Shown here: positions 1 through 12,279 of the stretch, piece by piece | How positions within the stretch are numbered: position 1 is the first letter of the stretch | Layout of the letters: every line of letters starts with the position of its first letter | Assembly: GCA_035222895.1 (NCBI GenBank) | Contig: JAVYIG010000595.1 | Span: 178,501-242,500, forward strand | Direction of reading: 5' to 3' | DNA from: Strongylocentrotus droebachiensis | Lineage: Eukaryota; Echinodermata; Echinoidea; Camarodonta; Strongylocentrotidae | Length of the DNA stretch: 64,000 nucleotides | Notes under the pieces: generated by a model | The model's database searches: none | What the model saw: the letters and a program-made list of their open reading frames with translations, nothing else | What the model was told of the DNA's origin: nothing | Program-made: the position numbers and the translations under genes

Positions 1-792
1 TGGAGAAAGCATGAGTTGGAGATATGATTTCATACCACCCTGACTCGTACAAAGTGAAATAAAGTCATCATATTGGCATCTAAACTCAAACAAATGTATT
101 TTGTTGATGACGTCATTTTTGTCTTTGTTTATTTCAGATTATCTCACTTATCGGTGATCGATCTTCTCCCAGATTTTGATATGTTGTAGCTGAGATAATT
201 CTCTATCAGAAATATGCCATTTATTTTTCATTTAGATGACGTCATCATAGTTAAATATTCGATTAAAGGCGACAATGCATAATTTGTCATATTTGCGTGT
301 TATGTCTATGGGAGGTCACTTTTTTCAAAACATGAATCTCCATGACAATGTGTTTGACCAGTATCTCGGTTATTATTCAACAGTTTTCTCCCAAATTTTA
401 GTATGTTGTAGCTGAGACTATTTGCTATCTAAATATTTCCTCATTTTTTCAATCAGATGTCAAGATCATGATCATGCTCATCATCATCATCATCAATATC
501 ATCATCATCATCATCATCATCAATGTTACCATCATCATCATCATCATCATGGTCTGAAGATGATCATCATCAACATCATCATGATCATGATCATTATCAT
601 CATCATCATTAACATTATCGTTTTTATCATCATATAATATTATCATTATCATCACCTTTACTATCATGATCATCACCATGTCCATCATGATCATCATTGT
701 TTACATGTCTATATAACTTCTCCCATTCTCAAATCTATCATAAGACTTAGACAGACCACCTTATTCGTCTTCGTGACGAATTAAATTTCTAG
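1..792 (+). mobile_element. Helitron-like unit 1 of array 1 (5' part outside window)
   Basis: The window opens inside the unit at the same point that recurs at 1472, 2903 and 4262. It has the longest ATC/TCA microsatellite of the array (about 475-700), which accounts for most of the length difference between units. It ends in hairpin plus CTAG at 789-792. Confidence 0.7.
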
Positions 793-2169
793 TTATTATT
801 ATTATTATTTATTTTTATTTCTTCCCGTTTTTTGTTCCTAGGATAACTCACGTTGGGTTTCGTCAATTTCATTCAATTTTGGCACAGTCATAGGTCATTG
901 TCATGAGACGTGACAGGAACATTTTCAAGGTCATCAGGTCATCGTGACGTCATCCAGGCGCCATTTTGTGAAATCACGTTATCCATCATATCTTCATGAT
1001 GCATCAGCAAAGGTCATTCATATTCATATCACATATATTTCAGGTCAAAGGTCAACAGGTCATGTCATCAAAAGTCACATAAAGGTCATGACGCGCGCGT
1101 ACGTGCGCGTCAAAATTTTAAAAAGCTCAAAATCACTTAACTACTAAAGGAGAGTACGAATCAGGTCATTTTAAGCATTTCAAAATTTTCCGTCCGTAAG
1201 TGTCCGCGCGCGCGGTGCGCGCGCTCATGACGCGCAGAAAAAGTCAAATTCAAAATGTTTACATGATTTGGATTCCTCTTAACGTAATTGACAATTTACA
1301 TTAATTTCAGTCACTCTTCATATTTAATAAGGCCGTGAGCGTGCGTCAAAGTTCAAAATCCGCGCGTACTGCTATGGGCGATATAATGCAAATTTGATCA
1401 AAAACATGCCATTTTAAAAATCGAAATAGCTCTTCAGATAGTCCATTGACCCCCAATTTTTATATCACGGTTGGAGAAAGCATGAGATGGAGATATGATT
1501 TCATACCACCCTGACTCGTACAAAGTGTAACAAAGTCTTCATATTGACATCTAAACTCAACAAAATGTATTTTTATGATGACGTCATTTTTGTCTTTGTT
1601 TAATTGAGATTATCTCACTTATCGGTGATCGATTTTCTCCCAGATTTTGATATGTTGTAGCTGAGATAATTTACTATCAGAATAAGTCATATTTTTTTAT
1701 TTGGATGACGTCATCATAGTGAAATATTCGATTAAAGGCGACAATGCATAATTTGTCATATTTGCGTGTTATGTCTATGGGAGGTCACTTTTTTCAAAAC
1801 ATGAATCTGCATGACAATGTGTTTTGACCAGTATCTCGGTTGTTATTCAACAGTTTTCTCCCAAATTTTAGTATTTTGTCGCTGAGACTATATGTTATCT
1901 TAATCATCCCTCATTTTTCCAAGAAGATGTCAGAATCACGCTCATGATCATGATCATCATCATTATCATAATGATGATGATCATCCTCATCAACATCATC
2001 ATGATCATGATCATCATAATCATTACTATAAAGATCATCAGCATCATAATCATCATTGTGTACATGTCTATATAACTTCTCCCTTTTTCAATATAGTAAA
2101 TATTATAATCTATTATAAGACTTGAAGACAGACCACCTTATTCGTCTTCGTGACGAATTAAATTTCTAG
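793..2169 (+). mobile_element. Helitron-like unit 2 of array 1, headless
   Basis: This unit is 1377 bp from one CTAG to the next. It starts directly in the TTATTATT-rich leader, with no head hairpin. It carries CRE palindromes TGACGTCA at 945, 1579 and 1706 and a perfect DR1 AGGTCAAAGGTCA at 1042-1054. It also has an alternating GC block near 1091-1110, another near 1205-1225, and a shorter ATC tract near 1940-2040. Confidence 0.7.
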
Positions 2170-3582
2170 TTAGGTGGTCTGTTATCAACAGACCACCTAT
2201 TGATTTCGTCAGAATTTTCTTTATTATTATTATTATTCTTTATTTTTATTTCTCCCCGTTTTTTGTGGCCCGGATAACTCAAGTTTGGTTTAGTTAATTT
2301 CATTAAATTTCGGCACAATTATAGGTCATTGTAATGAGACGTGACAGGAACATTTTCAAGGTCATTAGATTATCGTGACGTCATCCAGGCGCCATTTTGT
2401 GAAATCACGTTATCCATCATATCTTCATGATGCATTAGCAAAGGTTATTCATGTTCATATCACATATACTTTAGGTCAAGGGTCAACAGATCATGTCATC
2501 AAAGGTCACATAAAGGTCATGACGCGCGCGTACGTGTGCGTCAAAATTTTAAAAAGCTCAAAATCACTTAACTACTAAAGGAGAGTACGAATCAGGTCAT
2601 TTTAAGCATTTCAAAATTTTCCGTCCGTACATGTCCCCGCGCGCGTTGCGCGCGCTCATGACGCGCGGAAAAGGTCAAATTCAAAATGTTTACATGATTT
2701 GGATTCCTCTTAACGTAATTGACAATTTACATTAATTTCAGTCATTCTTCATATTTCATAAGGCCGTGAGCGTGCGTCAAAGTTCAAAATCCGCGCGTAC
2801 TGCTATGGGCGATATAATGCAAATTTGATCAAAAACATGCCATTTTAAAAATCGAAATAGCTCTTCAGATAGTCCATTGACCCCCAATTTTTATATCATG
2901 GTTGGAGAAAGCATGAGTTGGAAATATGATTTCATACCACCCTGACTCGTACAAAGTGACACAAAGTCATCATATTGGCATCTAAACTCAAACAAATGTA
3001 TTTTGTTGATGACGTCATTTTTGTCATTGTTTATTTGAGATTATCTCACTTATCGGTGATCGATCTTCTCCCAGATTTTGATATGTTGTAGCTGAGATAC
3101 TTCTCTATCAGAAATATGCCATTCATTTTTCATTTCGATGACGTCATCATAGTTAAATATTCCATTAAAGGCGACAATGCATAATTTGTCATGTTTGCGT
3201 GTTATGTCTATGGGAGGTCACTTTTTTCAAAACATGAATCTGCATGACAAGGTGTTTTGACCAGTATCTCGGTTGTTATTCAACAGTTTTCTCCCAAATT
3301 TTAGTATGTTGTAGCTGAGACTATTTGCTATCTAAATATTTCCTTATTTTTTCAATCAGATGTCAGGATCATGCTTATGCTCATCATCATCATTAACATT
3401 ATCGTTTTTATCATCATATAACATTATCATTATCATCATCATCACCTTTACTATCATGATCATCATCATGGTCATCATGATCATCATTGTTTACATGTCT
3501 ATATAACTTCTCCCATTCTCAATTCTATCATAAGACTTAGACAGACCACCTTATTCGTCTTCGTGACGAATTAAATTTCTAG
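2170..3582 (+). mobile_element. Helitron-like unit 3 of array 1, with intact head
   Basis: This is the only unit of the array that keeps a 5' head. Immediately after the previous CTAG it reads TTAGGTGGTCTG and folds into a perfect 12-bp stem with a 3-nt loop (arms 2172-2183 and 2187-2198). The first bases are TT, where array 2 has TC. CRE palindromes lie at 2376, 3010 and 3139. The DR1 has one mismatch (AGGTCAAGGGTCA). The unit is 1413 bp long. Confidence 0.72.
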
Positions 3583-4961
3583 TTATTATTATTATTCTTT
3601 ATTTTTATTTCTCCCCGTTTTTTGTGGCCCGGATAACTCAAGTTTGGTTTAGTTAATTTCATTAAATTTCTGCACAATTATAGGTCATTGTAATGAGACG
3701 TGACAGGAACATTTTCAAGGTCATTAGGTTATCGTGACGTCATCCAGGCGCCATTTTGTGAAATCACGTTATCCATCATATCTTCATGATGCATCAGCAA
3801 AGGTCATTCATATTCATATCACATATATTTCAGGTCAAAGGTCAACAGGTCATGTCATCAAAGGTCACATAAAGGTCATGACGCGCGCGTACGTGCGCGT
3901 CAAAATTTTAAATTGCTCAAAATCACTTAACTACTAAAGGAGAGTACGAATCAGGTCATTTTAAGCATTTCAACATTTTCCGTCCGTACATGTCCCCGCG
4001 CGCGGTGCGCGCGCTCATGACGCGCAGAAAAAGTCAAATTCAAAATGTTTACATGATTTGGATTCCTCTTAACGTAATTGACAATTTACATTAATTTCAG
4101 TCACTCTTCATATTTAATAAGGCCGTGAGCGTGCGTCAAAGTTCAAAATCCGCGCGTACTGCTATGGGCAATATAATGCAAATTTGATCAAAAACATGCC
4201 ATTTTAAAAATCGAAATAGCTCTTCAGATAGTCCATTGACCCCCAATTTTTATATCATGGTTGGAGAAAGCATGAGTTGGAGATATGATTTCATACCACC
4301 CTGACTCGTACAAAGTGAAATAAAGTCATTATATTGGCATCTAAACTCAAACAAATGTATTTTCTTGATGACGTCATTTTTGTCTTTGTTTATTTGAGAT
4401 TATCTCACTTATCGGTGATGGATCTTCTCCCAGATTTTGATATGTTGTAGCTGAGATAATTCTCTATCAGAAATATGTTATTTATTTTTCATTTAGATGG
4501 CGTCATCATAGTTAAATATTTGATTAAAGGCGACAATGCATAATTTGTCATTTTTGCGTGTTATGTCTATGGGAGGTCACTCTTTTCTAAACATGAATCT
4601 GCATGACAATGTGTTTTGACCAGTATCTCGGTTGTTATTCAACAGTTTTCTCCCAAATTTTAGTATGATGTCGCTGAGACTATATGTTATCTAAATCACC
4701 CCTCATTTTTTCGATAAGATGTCAGAATCACGCGCATGATCATGATCATCATCATTATCATAATGATGATAATCATCCTCATCAACATCATCATGATCAT
4801 GATCATCATAATCATTACTATAAAGATCATCAGCATCATAATCATCATTGTGTACATGTCTATATAACTTCTCCCTTTTTCAATATAGTAAATATTATAA
4901 TCTATTATAAGACTTGAAGACAGACCACCTTATTCGTCTTCGTGACGAATTAAATTTCTAG
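3583..4961 (+). mobile_element. Helitron-like unit 4 of array 1, terminal
   Basis: This unit is 1379 bp, headless like unit 2, with a perfect DR1 at 3832-3844. The third CRE-like site is damaged (TGGCGTCA near 4498). After the final CTAG the flank TTTATATTG leads into repeat copy A1. The related sequence near 59660 (TTATATTG before the same TTCTCTTTC) shows the array sits inside this unrelated repeat. Confidence 0.7.
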
Positions 4962-7066
4962 TTTATATTGTTCTCTTTCTCTGTCGCTGTTAAGCTCCCA
5001 AATATCTACAGTACTATTTTCAGATAGCAAGCTCGTGCAAAATGTATAATTTGCATCACAAATAGCCTTTCCGACTGACTGAGCAATAAATATGCATTGA
5101 AATATATGCTGACATGGCCATGACGATGACTTTGCAAAGCACTTCATGTGAAATGTTACGATTCTGGGTGCGCCAAGAGATAATAGGCACACACACAGAG
5201 ACACACGAACACTATACACCACCTATATGTACGATTAGATTTGCGCACCCTTTTCGTTATAAGTCATTGTATCTTATCCCTTAATTGTACATGCATGGGA
5301 CTCGGATTGTGGATAATAACATATTATTGCTCACGGAATCTGAATTGCGATTTATTTCTGGGGCAAGTGTTTTCCGAGCACCGCGTGTTTTGACATAGTG
5401 CCAATACCAGATTCGCCGTTTAATGGACACTAATTGAACCCTCCTGTTTCTGATCGTGCAAAATAACAGTATTTCACCGTCATTTTGTTTCTTAATGACA
5501 CGTTCAAGAACAAACATTTCAAGAGAGTTGTTACCTGTTACTTTGACTGAAATTTGGATAAGATACATGTTGATACACTGCTGATGAGGGGAAAGACTGT
5601 AGGCCTCGCGCGTTTCGTCGTTTGTTTGGACACATCACAGAATCAAGCAAACGGTAAGCTTTCTACTGAAAGTTCTCGTGATAAAATCAAACATAACAAT
5701 GATTATTTTAAGAAATGAGTAGTATAACTAACTAGATTTCTAAGTGTGAACCGTAATTCCATTGTGTTTCGGATTTGAAACAACATTCCAATATTAAAGT
5801 TGTTCAACCAATTAGATTATATAATTCCATTATATGTGAAAAATTCCATTTGACATGTTCACTTGCCCACATTCTTAAGATAAGGGTATATCTTCAAAAA
5901 ACGTACGGGCTACCATGACAAATTTAGTATCAAACAAAAAAAATTGTTTCTCGGGACCGAACTCTTTGACAATAACCGTCACAAGAAGTCTAACAAGTAT
6001 AACAAGGAGTTATTAAATTTGGGTTCATCATAAAAAAATCCTTGGTTATGGAGTAAACGATAATGATATAACTGCAATTCCACTCCAAAAATAACTTAAT
6101 TTCAATAGAAGCAGACAAATCAGACAAACCAATCAAAAAAAGCTTGAGCAAAATCGGTTAACTAATAAGCAAATTATGCATTTTTAATGACATGAACAAT
6201 TTGCTAATTTACAGAAAAATTGGCAAGTTACTCATGAGTCTGTTACGTCATTGCCTCACTATCCACCAATTGTTTTCTTTATATTAATACCATAAATTTC
6301 CAATTTTCTCCCTAAAAATCTTATTTCCTCACACCAGCATCCAAATTATATTGATGGCAATGTTTTTGTGTGGATGCACTAATATAGACATAAATTTTTG
6401 TCCTGTTAAATCACGACAAATGTGAATTTTTATAAACTATTTTATATAACAATTGGTGATTATGATTATACAATACTCAGAAAATAATATCAATTCTTCA
6501 AAGTTCATAAAATATTTTGTGAAATGTCATGCATGCAATATAATACAAATCATATAACCTAGGCAAAGGCATGGGGAAATCAAGTTTTGTGGATTAAAAA
6601 GGAAATTAATTGGATAAAATATATAAATAAATTGATAAATAATGAGGCAATGACGTTACAAACTGGTAACCAAATTTGCAATTCGTGAAGTGTTTTTTTA
6701 ATTTCCATAGTTTTCGTACTTCAACAACAATTCATAACTTTCTTATTAGTTACCCGATTTTACTCAAATTTGTTTTACTCAGTTTCTCTTGTTTTTCTGC
6801 ATCTATTAAAAGCAAATTATTTTTGGGGTGGACTAAGCCTTTAAGACAAGGTAACACTAACCCACTAACTCGCTTTCGCTCTACATTGCTCTATTTCTCT
6901 GTCGCTGTTAAAGGTGAAGGAAATTCAAACAAAATTAATATCAGTCGTTTGAAATCACGAAAAAAATCGCAGATCTGGTTCATCGTTTCTGTTTCGCCTG
7001 CGTAGCAAAAAGCGAAACCTAGGCACCGCTTTTCGGTGAAGGCGGCGGCGGTGACGGCGTTAACAT
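4962..7066. repeat. Dispersed low-copy repeat, copy A1
   Basis: Highly similar sequence recurs at about 55030-57060 (B1) and 59670-62050 (C1). A marker block starting CAGATAGC (5021) holds GACTGACTGAGCAATAAATA and ends in GGTGCGCCAAGAGATAA. A second block around 5590-5660 is GATGAGGGGAAAGACTG. Similarity continues through a TTAA-flanked MITE to the CGCTTTTCGGTGA block near 7030. No conserved reading frame is shared by the three copies, so the ORFs here are taken as chance. Whether the unit is a satellite, a segmental duplication or a large non-autonomous transposon is not clear. Confidence 0.75.
6070..6840. mobile_element. TTAA-flanked MITE, family a (copy in A1, left end decayed)
   Basis: The right terminus GGGGTGGACTAAGCCT is followed by TTAA (6841-6844). 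The left terminus is eroded to about GCAATTCCACTCC near 6073, where copies at 56155 and 61251 have TTAA then AGG-CAAGTCCACT. The interior has no coding potential. Confidence 0.65.
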
Positions 7067-7610
7067 AAAAAACTTAACATGAGGTTAAGTTTTTGAATTT
7101 GTGGTATAATTTTTAAAGTATAATTTCTTAGTCAATGAAACTTGGACTATAGAGATATCGAGTATACTTAATCATGTGAGTAGAATTTCAGGTCACAAAG
7201 TTGAGGTCAAAGGTCATTTCAGGTCAACAGACTTGGACTATGTTGTTGCATCATCATCGAAAACTTAACCTAAGGTTAATTTTTTGAATTTTTGATATCA
7301 TTTTGAAAGTATAAGTTCTCAGTCAATGAAACGTAGACTAAATGTTTATCAAGTCTCCCCAATCATGTGAGTAGAATTTTAGGTCACTATATTAAGTTCA
7401 AAGGTCATTTTAGGTCAACAAACTTAGACTTTGTTGTGGCATCAACATCAAGATTTTGAATTTTTAGCATATTTTCAAAATTGTTTGTTCAAATTCCATG
7501 AAACTTGTACCCAAGGGTTATCGAGTATCACAAATCATATGACACAAAATCCAGGTCACAAGGTCAAAAGACATTTTAGAACAGTAGACTTGAATTATGT
7601 TTTCACAACT
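7067..7610 (+). repeat. Three-copy tandem repeat of about 170-190 bp with AGGTCA sites
   Basis: Copies begin near 7071 and 7262 (AACTTAACNTNAGGTTAA) and about 7445, giving periods of 191 and roughly 172 bp. Shared landmarks are GTCAATGAAACNTNGACTA, AATCATGTGAGTAGAATTT and AGGTCA motifs. A perfect DR1 AGGTCAAAGGTCA lies at 7204-7216. The block is absent from paralogues B1 and C1. Confidence 0.75.
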
Positions 7611-8150
7611 TAATATAGTTATTAATAAATCATTTTTTAAAAATTAATTTGTTCATATTTCTTTCAAGTTATCGATCGTGGTACAATTACTAGTAAATAA
7701 TTCTTCTGATCATTCTTAGTCAATATTCACTTCAAAATGCTGATTATATTCAGAGGATTTCATTTGTTGGGGCCTGCTAATGGACCACCCTGCCTATAAT
7801 TAATGTTCCAACCTCAATTTTTCATCATATCGAATTGCGTAATGCAGGCGAGACCGCGGAGAGCGTTTCCCTTGTTTGATAAATCAAATTATAAAAGGTA
7901 CTTTCATCACGATTCTACCGTTACTGGGTGCCGCCATTGTGTTGTCCTCGCCGGCGATTGTGACGTAGGTGCGCTATGGATGTATGATTGGCCAATTACA
8001 TGTATAAGTATGATCGCATTTTTTATAACATTTTCATTAAAAAAAAATGTAAATAGGAACTTAGATTATAAATAAAATATTTGACATAATTATTAAGACA
8101 GTAGTAAAATAAATTGGATGGCTGAGTGAGTGCATGCATGCCAGCTGCAG
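7611..8150. repeat. Non-coding stretch partly shared with copy C
   Basis: About 7880-8010 (AAATCAAATTATAAAAGGT through GATTGGCCAA) recurs at about 62072-62195. In copy C it is joined directly to the 6980-like sequence, so the 7000-7880 material is either extra in A or missing in C. No gene is seen. Confidence 0.5.
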
Positions 8151-9661
8151 AGCTAGAGCGGAGTATAGCGCAAATACCTCATAATGGCGGCTGCCATCTG
8201 AACTTATAGCAGACGATAACCGTCTTCTTATTTTGGAAGCTTTAATGAATATACATACATGTGTACCCTACGAACCTGATTGTTGTATGCAAATGTGAGT
8301 TTGAATGTCCTCTACATAGTGACGCAGGTCACAATGAATGGTTCCATTCTTCTTTAAGCTCCTCAATATTTACATTACTCTCCCAGATAGCTAGCTCGGG
8401 CCAAATATATGATTTGCATCACAAATAGTTTTTTCCGACTGACTGAGCAATAAATATGGATTGAAATATATGCTGCATGGCTATGACGATGGCTTTACAA
8501 AGCATTTCATGGGAAAGGTTTCGTTTTGGGGTGCGCCAAGAGATAATATGACTTTTCAAGTTTCAACCTTTTGACGAAGATTAGTCAACATTTTGTTAGA
8601 CGATCCCGTTTACGATTTATTAAATCGTAACTGGGATCTGCAACACAAAACTTAGCAATTGACTGTACGATTGATTGATCAATCGTAAAATCAAATAATT
8701 GTATGTAAATCATGGTCAATTTCAAAATAGCAATAAATTGCTAGTTTATCTTTGTGTGACGGTGCCTACTCTTCACTTTAGGTCTCAGGTAAATACCTTC
8801 TTTAAGATGAAATGTCTCCTTTAATAAGATCAAGGAAAATGTTTAAAAATAACTACAAGGACATGATTACGATATAGCATTCTAATCTTCTTCCTCCCTG
8901 ATGCAATTATTCGGTGATACTTGGACAAAATATACAATGTCAACGAACAGACGGATACTGTGATTTTGTTTAATTTAAAGAATGTATATTTTAATATTTA
9001 TTTTTTAACTATCGTCTGTTTTGCCCATTGACTAGACATTATCTAATGTATTAAAGTAGCCGCAGTGCAAGAAATGCCAAATTTTTATTTTGAATTACAC
9101 ATTCCTTCATACGAAACAAATTTGCTTAATTTTACGTTATTCTACACGAAAGAAAACTAGACTGACAACATTGTTTTTTTGAGTTCTCAACACTAGGGAA
9201 ATGAGACGATACCGTATGCGACTAACAAGGAAAAACATTGTGCCATAATAGCTAGTAGTTAGTTAATGAACAGCAACATCAATGATTCATTTTTCCCATT
9301 CACCTTTAAAAAATTGAATGTACATTGGAATTAAAAAAAAAAAGTATTGGTTTGAAAATAGGATACCCATAATGTCACACTAGGCATACCCACATACACT
9401 TAAAAACGCGTCCATTTTATTTGTTATAACCCACCCTGGTGTAAAACAACGGGATTCAGAAAAAGATTGAACCACCCTGGAAATACAGAATTCCACCTAC
9501 TAAATAAACGAACATATGAACATCCATAAAATACGATCAATGTCAATGTTTTCCTTTTTCAAAATCCACAGTTTGTGTGATTGTGTGACCGTGTGCAAAA
9601 TGAATAGCAGGCCAATACTATTGACATGCTAAAGCTTGTGGCAAAATATAGCTCAGCAAGT

Positions 9662-10572
9662 TTAAAGGGTAATCCAGCCCTTGTAATCATGTCAATTGTA
9701 TAAAAGCAGGAAAATAATATAGATAACATATTGAGATGTTTGAGATATCAGAATAAGGCAAAATAGAGTCAGTAGGAGAAGAAATGAATACATGTAATTG
9801 TCGAATGCGCATTACTTAATTCATTCAATACTCAATTCATATTTACCTGTTGCAGGTACTGTTCGGGTAGGTGGTATGGCGGTGAGAATTAAGAAAATTA
9901 CGTTTTATATTTTAACACTCTTTCATTTTAATTCTGAGTCTAAGGTTGGGTGGTTTCACTTCATTTAAACCTTTTGAGACCTTTATTAGGATCAAAGGGC
10001 AATCCAACCCTTGTAATAAATTGATTTGTATGAAAGCAGTAAAGTAACAGAAACAGAAAAAGTTTGAAATGAATCGGATCAATAGAAAGAAAGTTATGAA
10101 TGTTTGAAATATGAGATCACTAAGTCTATACGAATCTTAAATTGGTGGTTTGGTCAATGGATTGTGATGTAGGACGTGAATTACTCACCAATTGCCGTCT
10201 ATAAAAATATCACTAATTTATGTTTTTCTCGTAAGTTTCTTCGCCCTTGGGGCACTACTCGAAATATATTTTAGATATTAGTATAGGTCCCCTAAAAAGA
10301 ATAGCCCTCTCGGATCCATCTATCTTTTGAAACTTTTCATTTTAGTCATTTTATATGTTGGAAGAGATAGGAAAGTAGTCCGGCACTCCATCACATTGAC
10401 ATTACCGCTTTAGCCAGTTTAAAGTGCCCATACGTATAGTGATTACAACTTTCAAATATGCATAACTTTCTTATATTTAGTAAGATTGAATTGAAACTTT
10501 TATCAGTTTGCTGTTCTGATTTATCTGCTTTCTTTTAGAGTAGATATTTAATTGGGTTGGATTTCCCTTTAA
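9662..10572. mobile_element. TTAA-flanked MITE, family b, with a duplicated left end
   Basis: Left termini AAAGGGTAATCCAGCCC (9664) and AAAGGGCAATCCAACCC (near 9993) are both followed by TTGTAAT and an AAAGCAG motif. They pair with one right terminus, GGGTTGGATTTCCCTTTAA (10554-10572). Two left ends for one right end suggest a nested insertion or an internal duplication. Copy B2 keeps only the right end (58660-58682); C2 keeps a left end near 63505. Confidence 0.6.
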
Positions 10573-11270
10573 ATTAATGGTACATAGTTGTTCAAAATAA
10601 AAACTTTATTAGTCTTTTTTTTAACTCTACACTGTAATCTCAGAAATCATTACAAAAGCTCAAAAGACTATGTCTAAAAATTATATAACAATGACCAGCA
10701 TTGGTCGAAACACAATGTCGAACAAACTTCCATTGACATTTTCTTTTAAGAAATTATTTTACAAGTACTTGTTTTTTCACCCAAGCTGCACAGATCTCTC
10801 CCATTGATCAAAATAATTTAACTTCAATTCTAAACCTAGCTGCGTATATAACGTAATATTATCATTTGAAGGTTTTGCGTTTCCCTTCCTTGAGATCCAG
10901 CCAAAAAATAATGTGTACAGCCTCATAACACAGGAAAAGTAACGTAATGGTGTGGGTGTAGGTGTGTGTGTTTGTGCCTGCATATAGGCGCGTGTAATTG
11001 GGTTTTACAGACGTGTGCCAATCGAACATGATCAATGGTGTATCGGGACCGAAATCTTTAACAGTAACCGTTACAAGAAGTTTTGATAGTCATGTTTATG
11101 GAACTGGTTATAACAAGGAGTTATTTTATATGGGTTTAGCATAACAAATCATTTGTTATGGAGAAAAATTGTCCCTTAAAAAGGGATTTTAGTTACTCCC
11201 TCCAACCTAAAGAAATCAAAAGTGAAGAAGAAGAGAGAAAGAACCAGCGAAAAGCGATGATGGTATAATG

Positions 11271-11274
11271 TTAA
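11271..11274. other. Paralogous empty site for MITE family a (single TTAA)
   Basis: Here ATAATG, TTAA and GACAAAGTAACACTAAC are contiguous. In copies B1 and C1 the same left and right sequences are separated by a 687-691 bp element with TTAA on both sides. This is the unoccupied target and shows that the insertion duplicates TTAA. Confidence 0.8.
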
Positions 11275-11330
11275 GACAAAGTAACACTAACTCGGACATC
11301 CTTACATATCTATCAAAGATGTTCGGCAGA

Positions 11331-12220
11331 GATTATTGATTGGATTTAACGTACGTAAATACCTTGGACTTAAAGTTTTGAGAGCCAAGTATTCACATTA
11401 TTACAAAACTATCACCAATCTTCAGATCAATAGGAAAGTATCACAAGAAGGGAAAGATGTGTTGATGTTAATGACAGTACGATGGTACGAAAATATACCT
11501 GACAGTGGCCTATACTGCAACTGAAAAAGAGCCTTTAGGTGTGGGACTTTACATTTAGATGTTTGAATTAAACGATGTAAGAATATCAATGTTTAATATG
11601 AATATCAGACTGAGCAACTTCATATTACACTGACAACAAAACTCATGACTGACAACAAAACTCATGAGAAGAAAAATAGATACGTGTTTAAGTTTGGGAG
11701 GCGTATACTAATATTCCTTTTTGTAAGTTGTGGAAGAAGAAAGCACAGAAAAATTAATATGATGGCAAAAAGACATTTAAAAAAACAATAAAGATACAAA
11801 GGTATTCCTACTATTTATGATCTGATAAGTAATGTCATATTATATATTGCTTTGTTTCATATATACATTTACTGCGTTATAGAATTTCAAACGAAACCGT
11901 CCCCTTTCCGATAAAAAAAATTAAAAAGGAGGAAAAAGATTTGTTACAAAAGAATCGAAAAGTTGTGCCGAAAAAAACATCACCCACCGTGACCGACTCT
12001 TCAATAGGAGTAGCTCCATATCAATGGATATGTTTATGGATTTGAAACTTCCTTTTTCTTTGTCCGCATTTTCTCGGTTTTCCCCCGAGTTCCCCGTTTT
12101 CTCTTTCTTTTTTCTGTTACCCAGCTCACTTGAGGCTATTTTGCCTTCATAATGTTTATGAGGGGAAACATTATGAGGGGAGATTAGAGAGAGAGAGAGG
12201 AAGGGGAATAGAGAGCTAAA
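11331..12220. other. No gene recognised
   Basis: AT-rich sequence. A 19-bp direct duplication (ACTGACAACAAAACTCATG) lies near 11629-11668, with poly-A tracts near 11915-11985 and a GAGA tract near 12188. The 60-residue frames here have no recognisable features. Confidence 0.5.
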
Positions 12221-12279
12221 GAGCGAGGAGAATGGAAATTAACAAGCGCATCAAACTTTGTCGGAGAGTTGAAACAACA

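Larger units (their letters stand above)
1..4961 (+). mobile_element. Tandem array of Helitron-like non-autonomous elements (array 1)
   Basis: Four head-to-tail units, the first cut by the window edge. Each ends in the same tail: an inverted repeat arm CAGACCACCT, a 7-bp hairpin (ATTCGTC/GACGAAT), a short AT spacer and CTAG. CTAG falls at 789-792, 2166-2169, 3579-3582 and 4958-4961, always followed by T. A hairpin followed by CTRR with a T flank is the known 3' signature of Helitrons. One unit keeps a 5' head. The units carry an ATC microsatellite, GC alternations and CRE-like sites. No Rep/helicase reading frame is present, so the elements are non-autonomous. The family assignment is inference from termini. 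Confidence 0.72.
8150..11330. repeat. Dispersed low-copy repeat, copy A2
   Basis: Related to about 57105-59430 (B2) and 62560-63595 (C2). It starts around GCGCAAATACCTCATAATGG. The marker block CAGATAG recurs at 8384, so A1 and A2 share this sub-block. Later landmarks are GCACACTAGGCATACCCACA-like sequence near 9375, the block TGTCGAACAAACTTCCATTG near 10717, and the TCGGGACCGA...ACAAGGAGTTAT block near 11042. No convincing reading frame is conserved among copies. Confidence 0.7.

Noticed and set aside
422-697. His-rich and Met/Asp-rich frames on both strands
   Set aside because: Translations of the ATC/TCA microsatellite.
944-3937. 67-codon frame (starts MTSSRRHFVKSRYPS) repeated in three Helitron-like units
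   Set aside because: The copies differ mostly at replacement positions, the frame overlaps CRE and GC-alternation blocks, and it has no family features. It tracks the DNA repeat, not a protein.
4950-5568. Minus-strand frames of 90-95 codons, also seen in copies B and C
   Set aside because: Similar frames recur only because the DNA repeats; frames are shifted and truncated between copies (55314-55544, 59552-59896).
6676-7005. 109-codon frame
   Set aside because: It spans the right end of a MITE and repeat sequence and is not preserved in B1 or C1.
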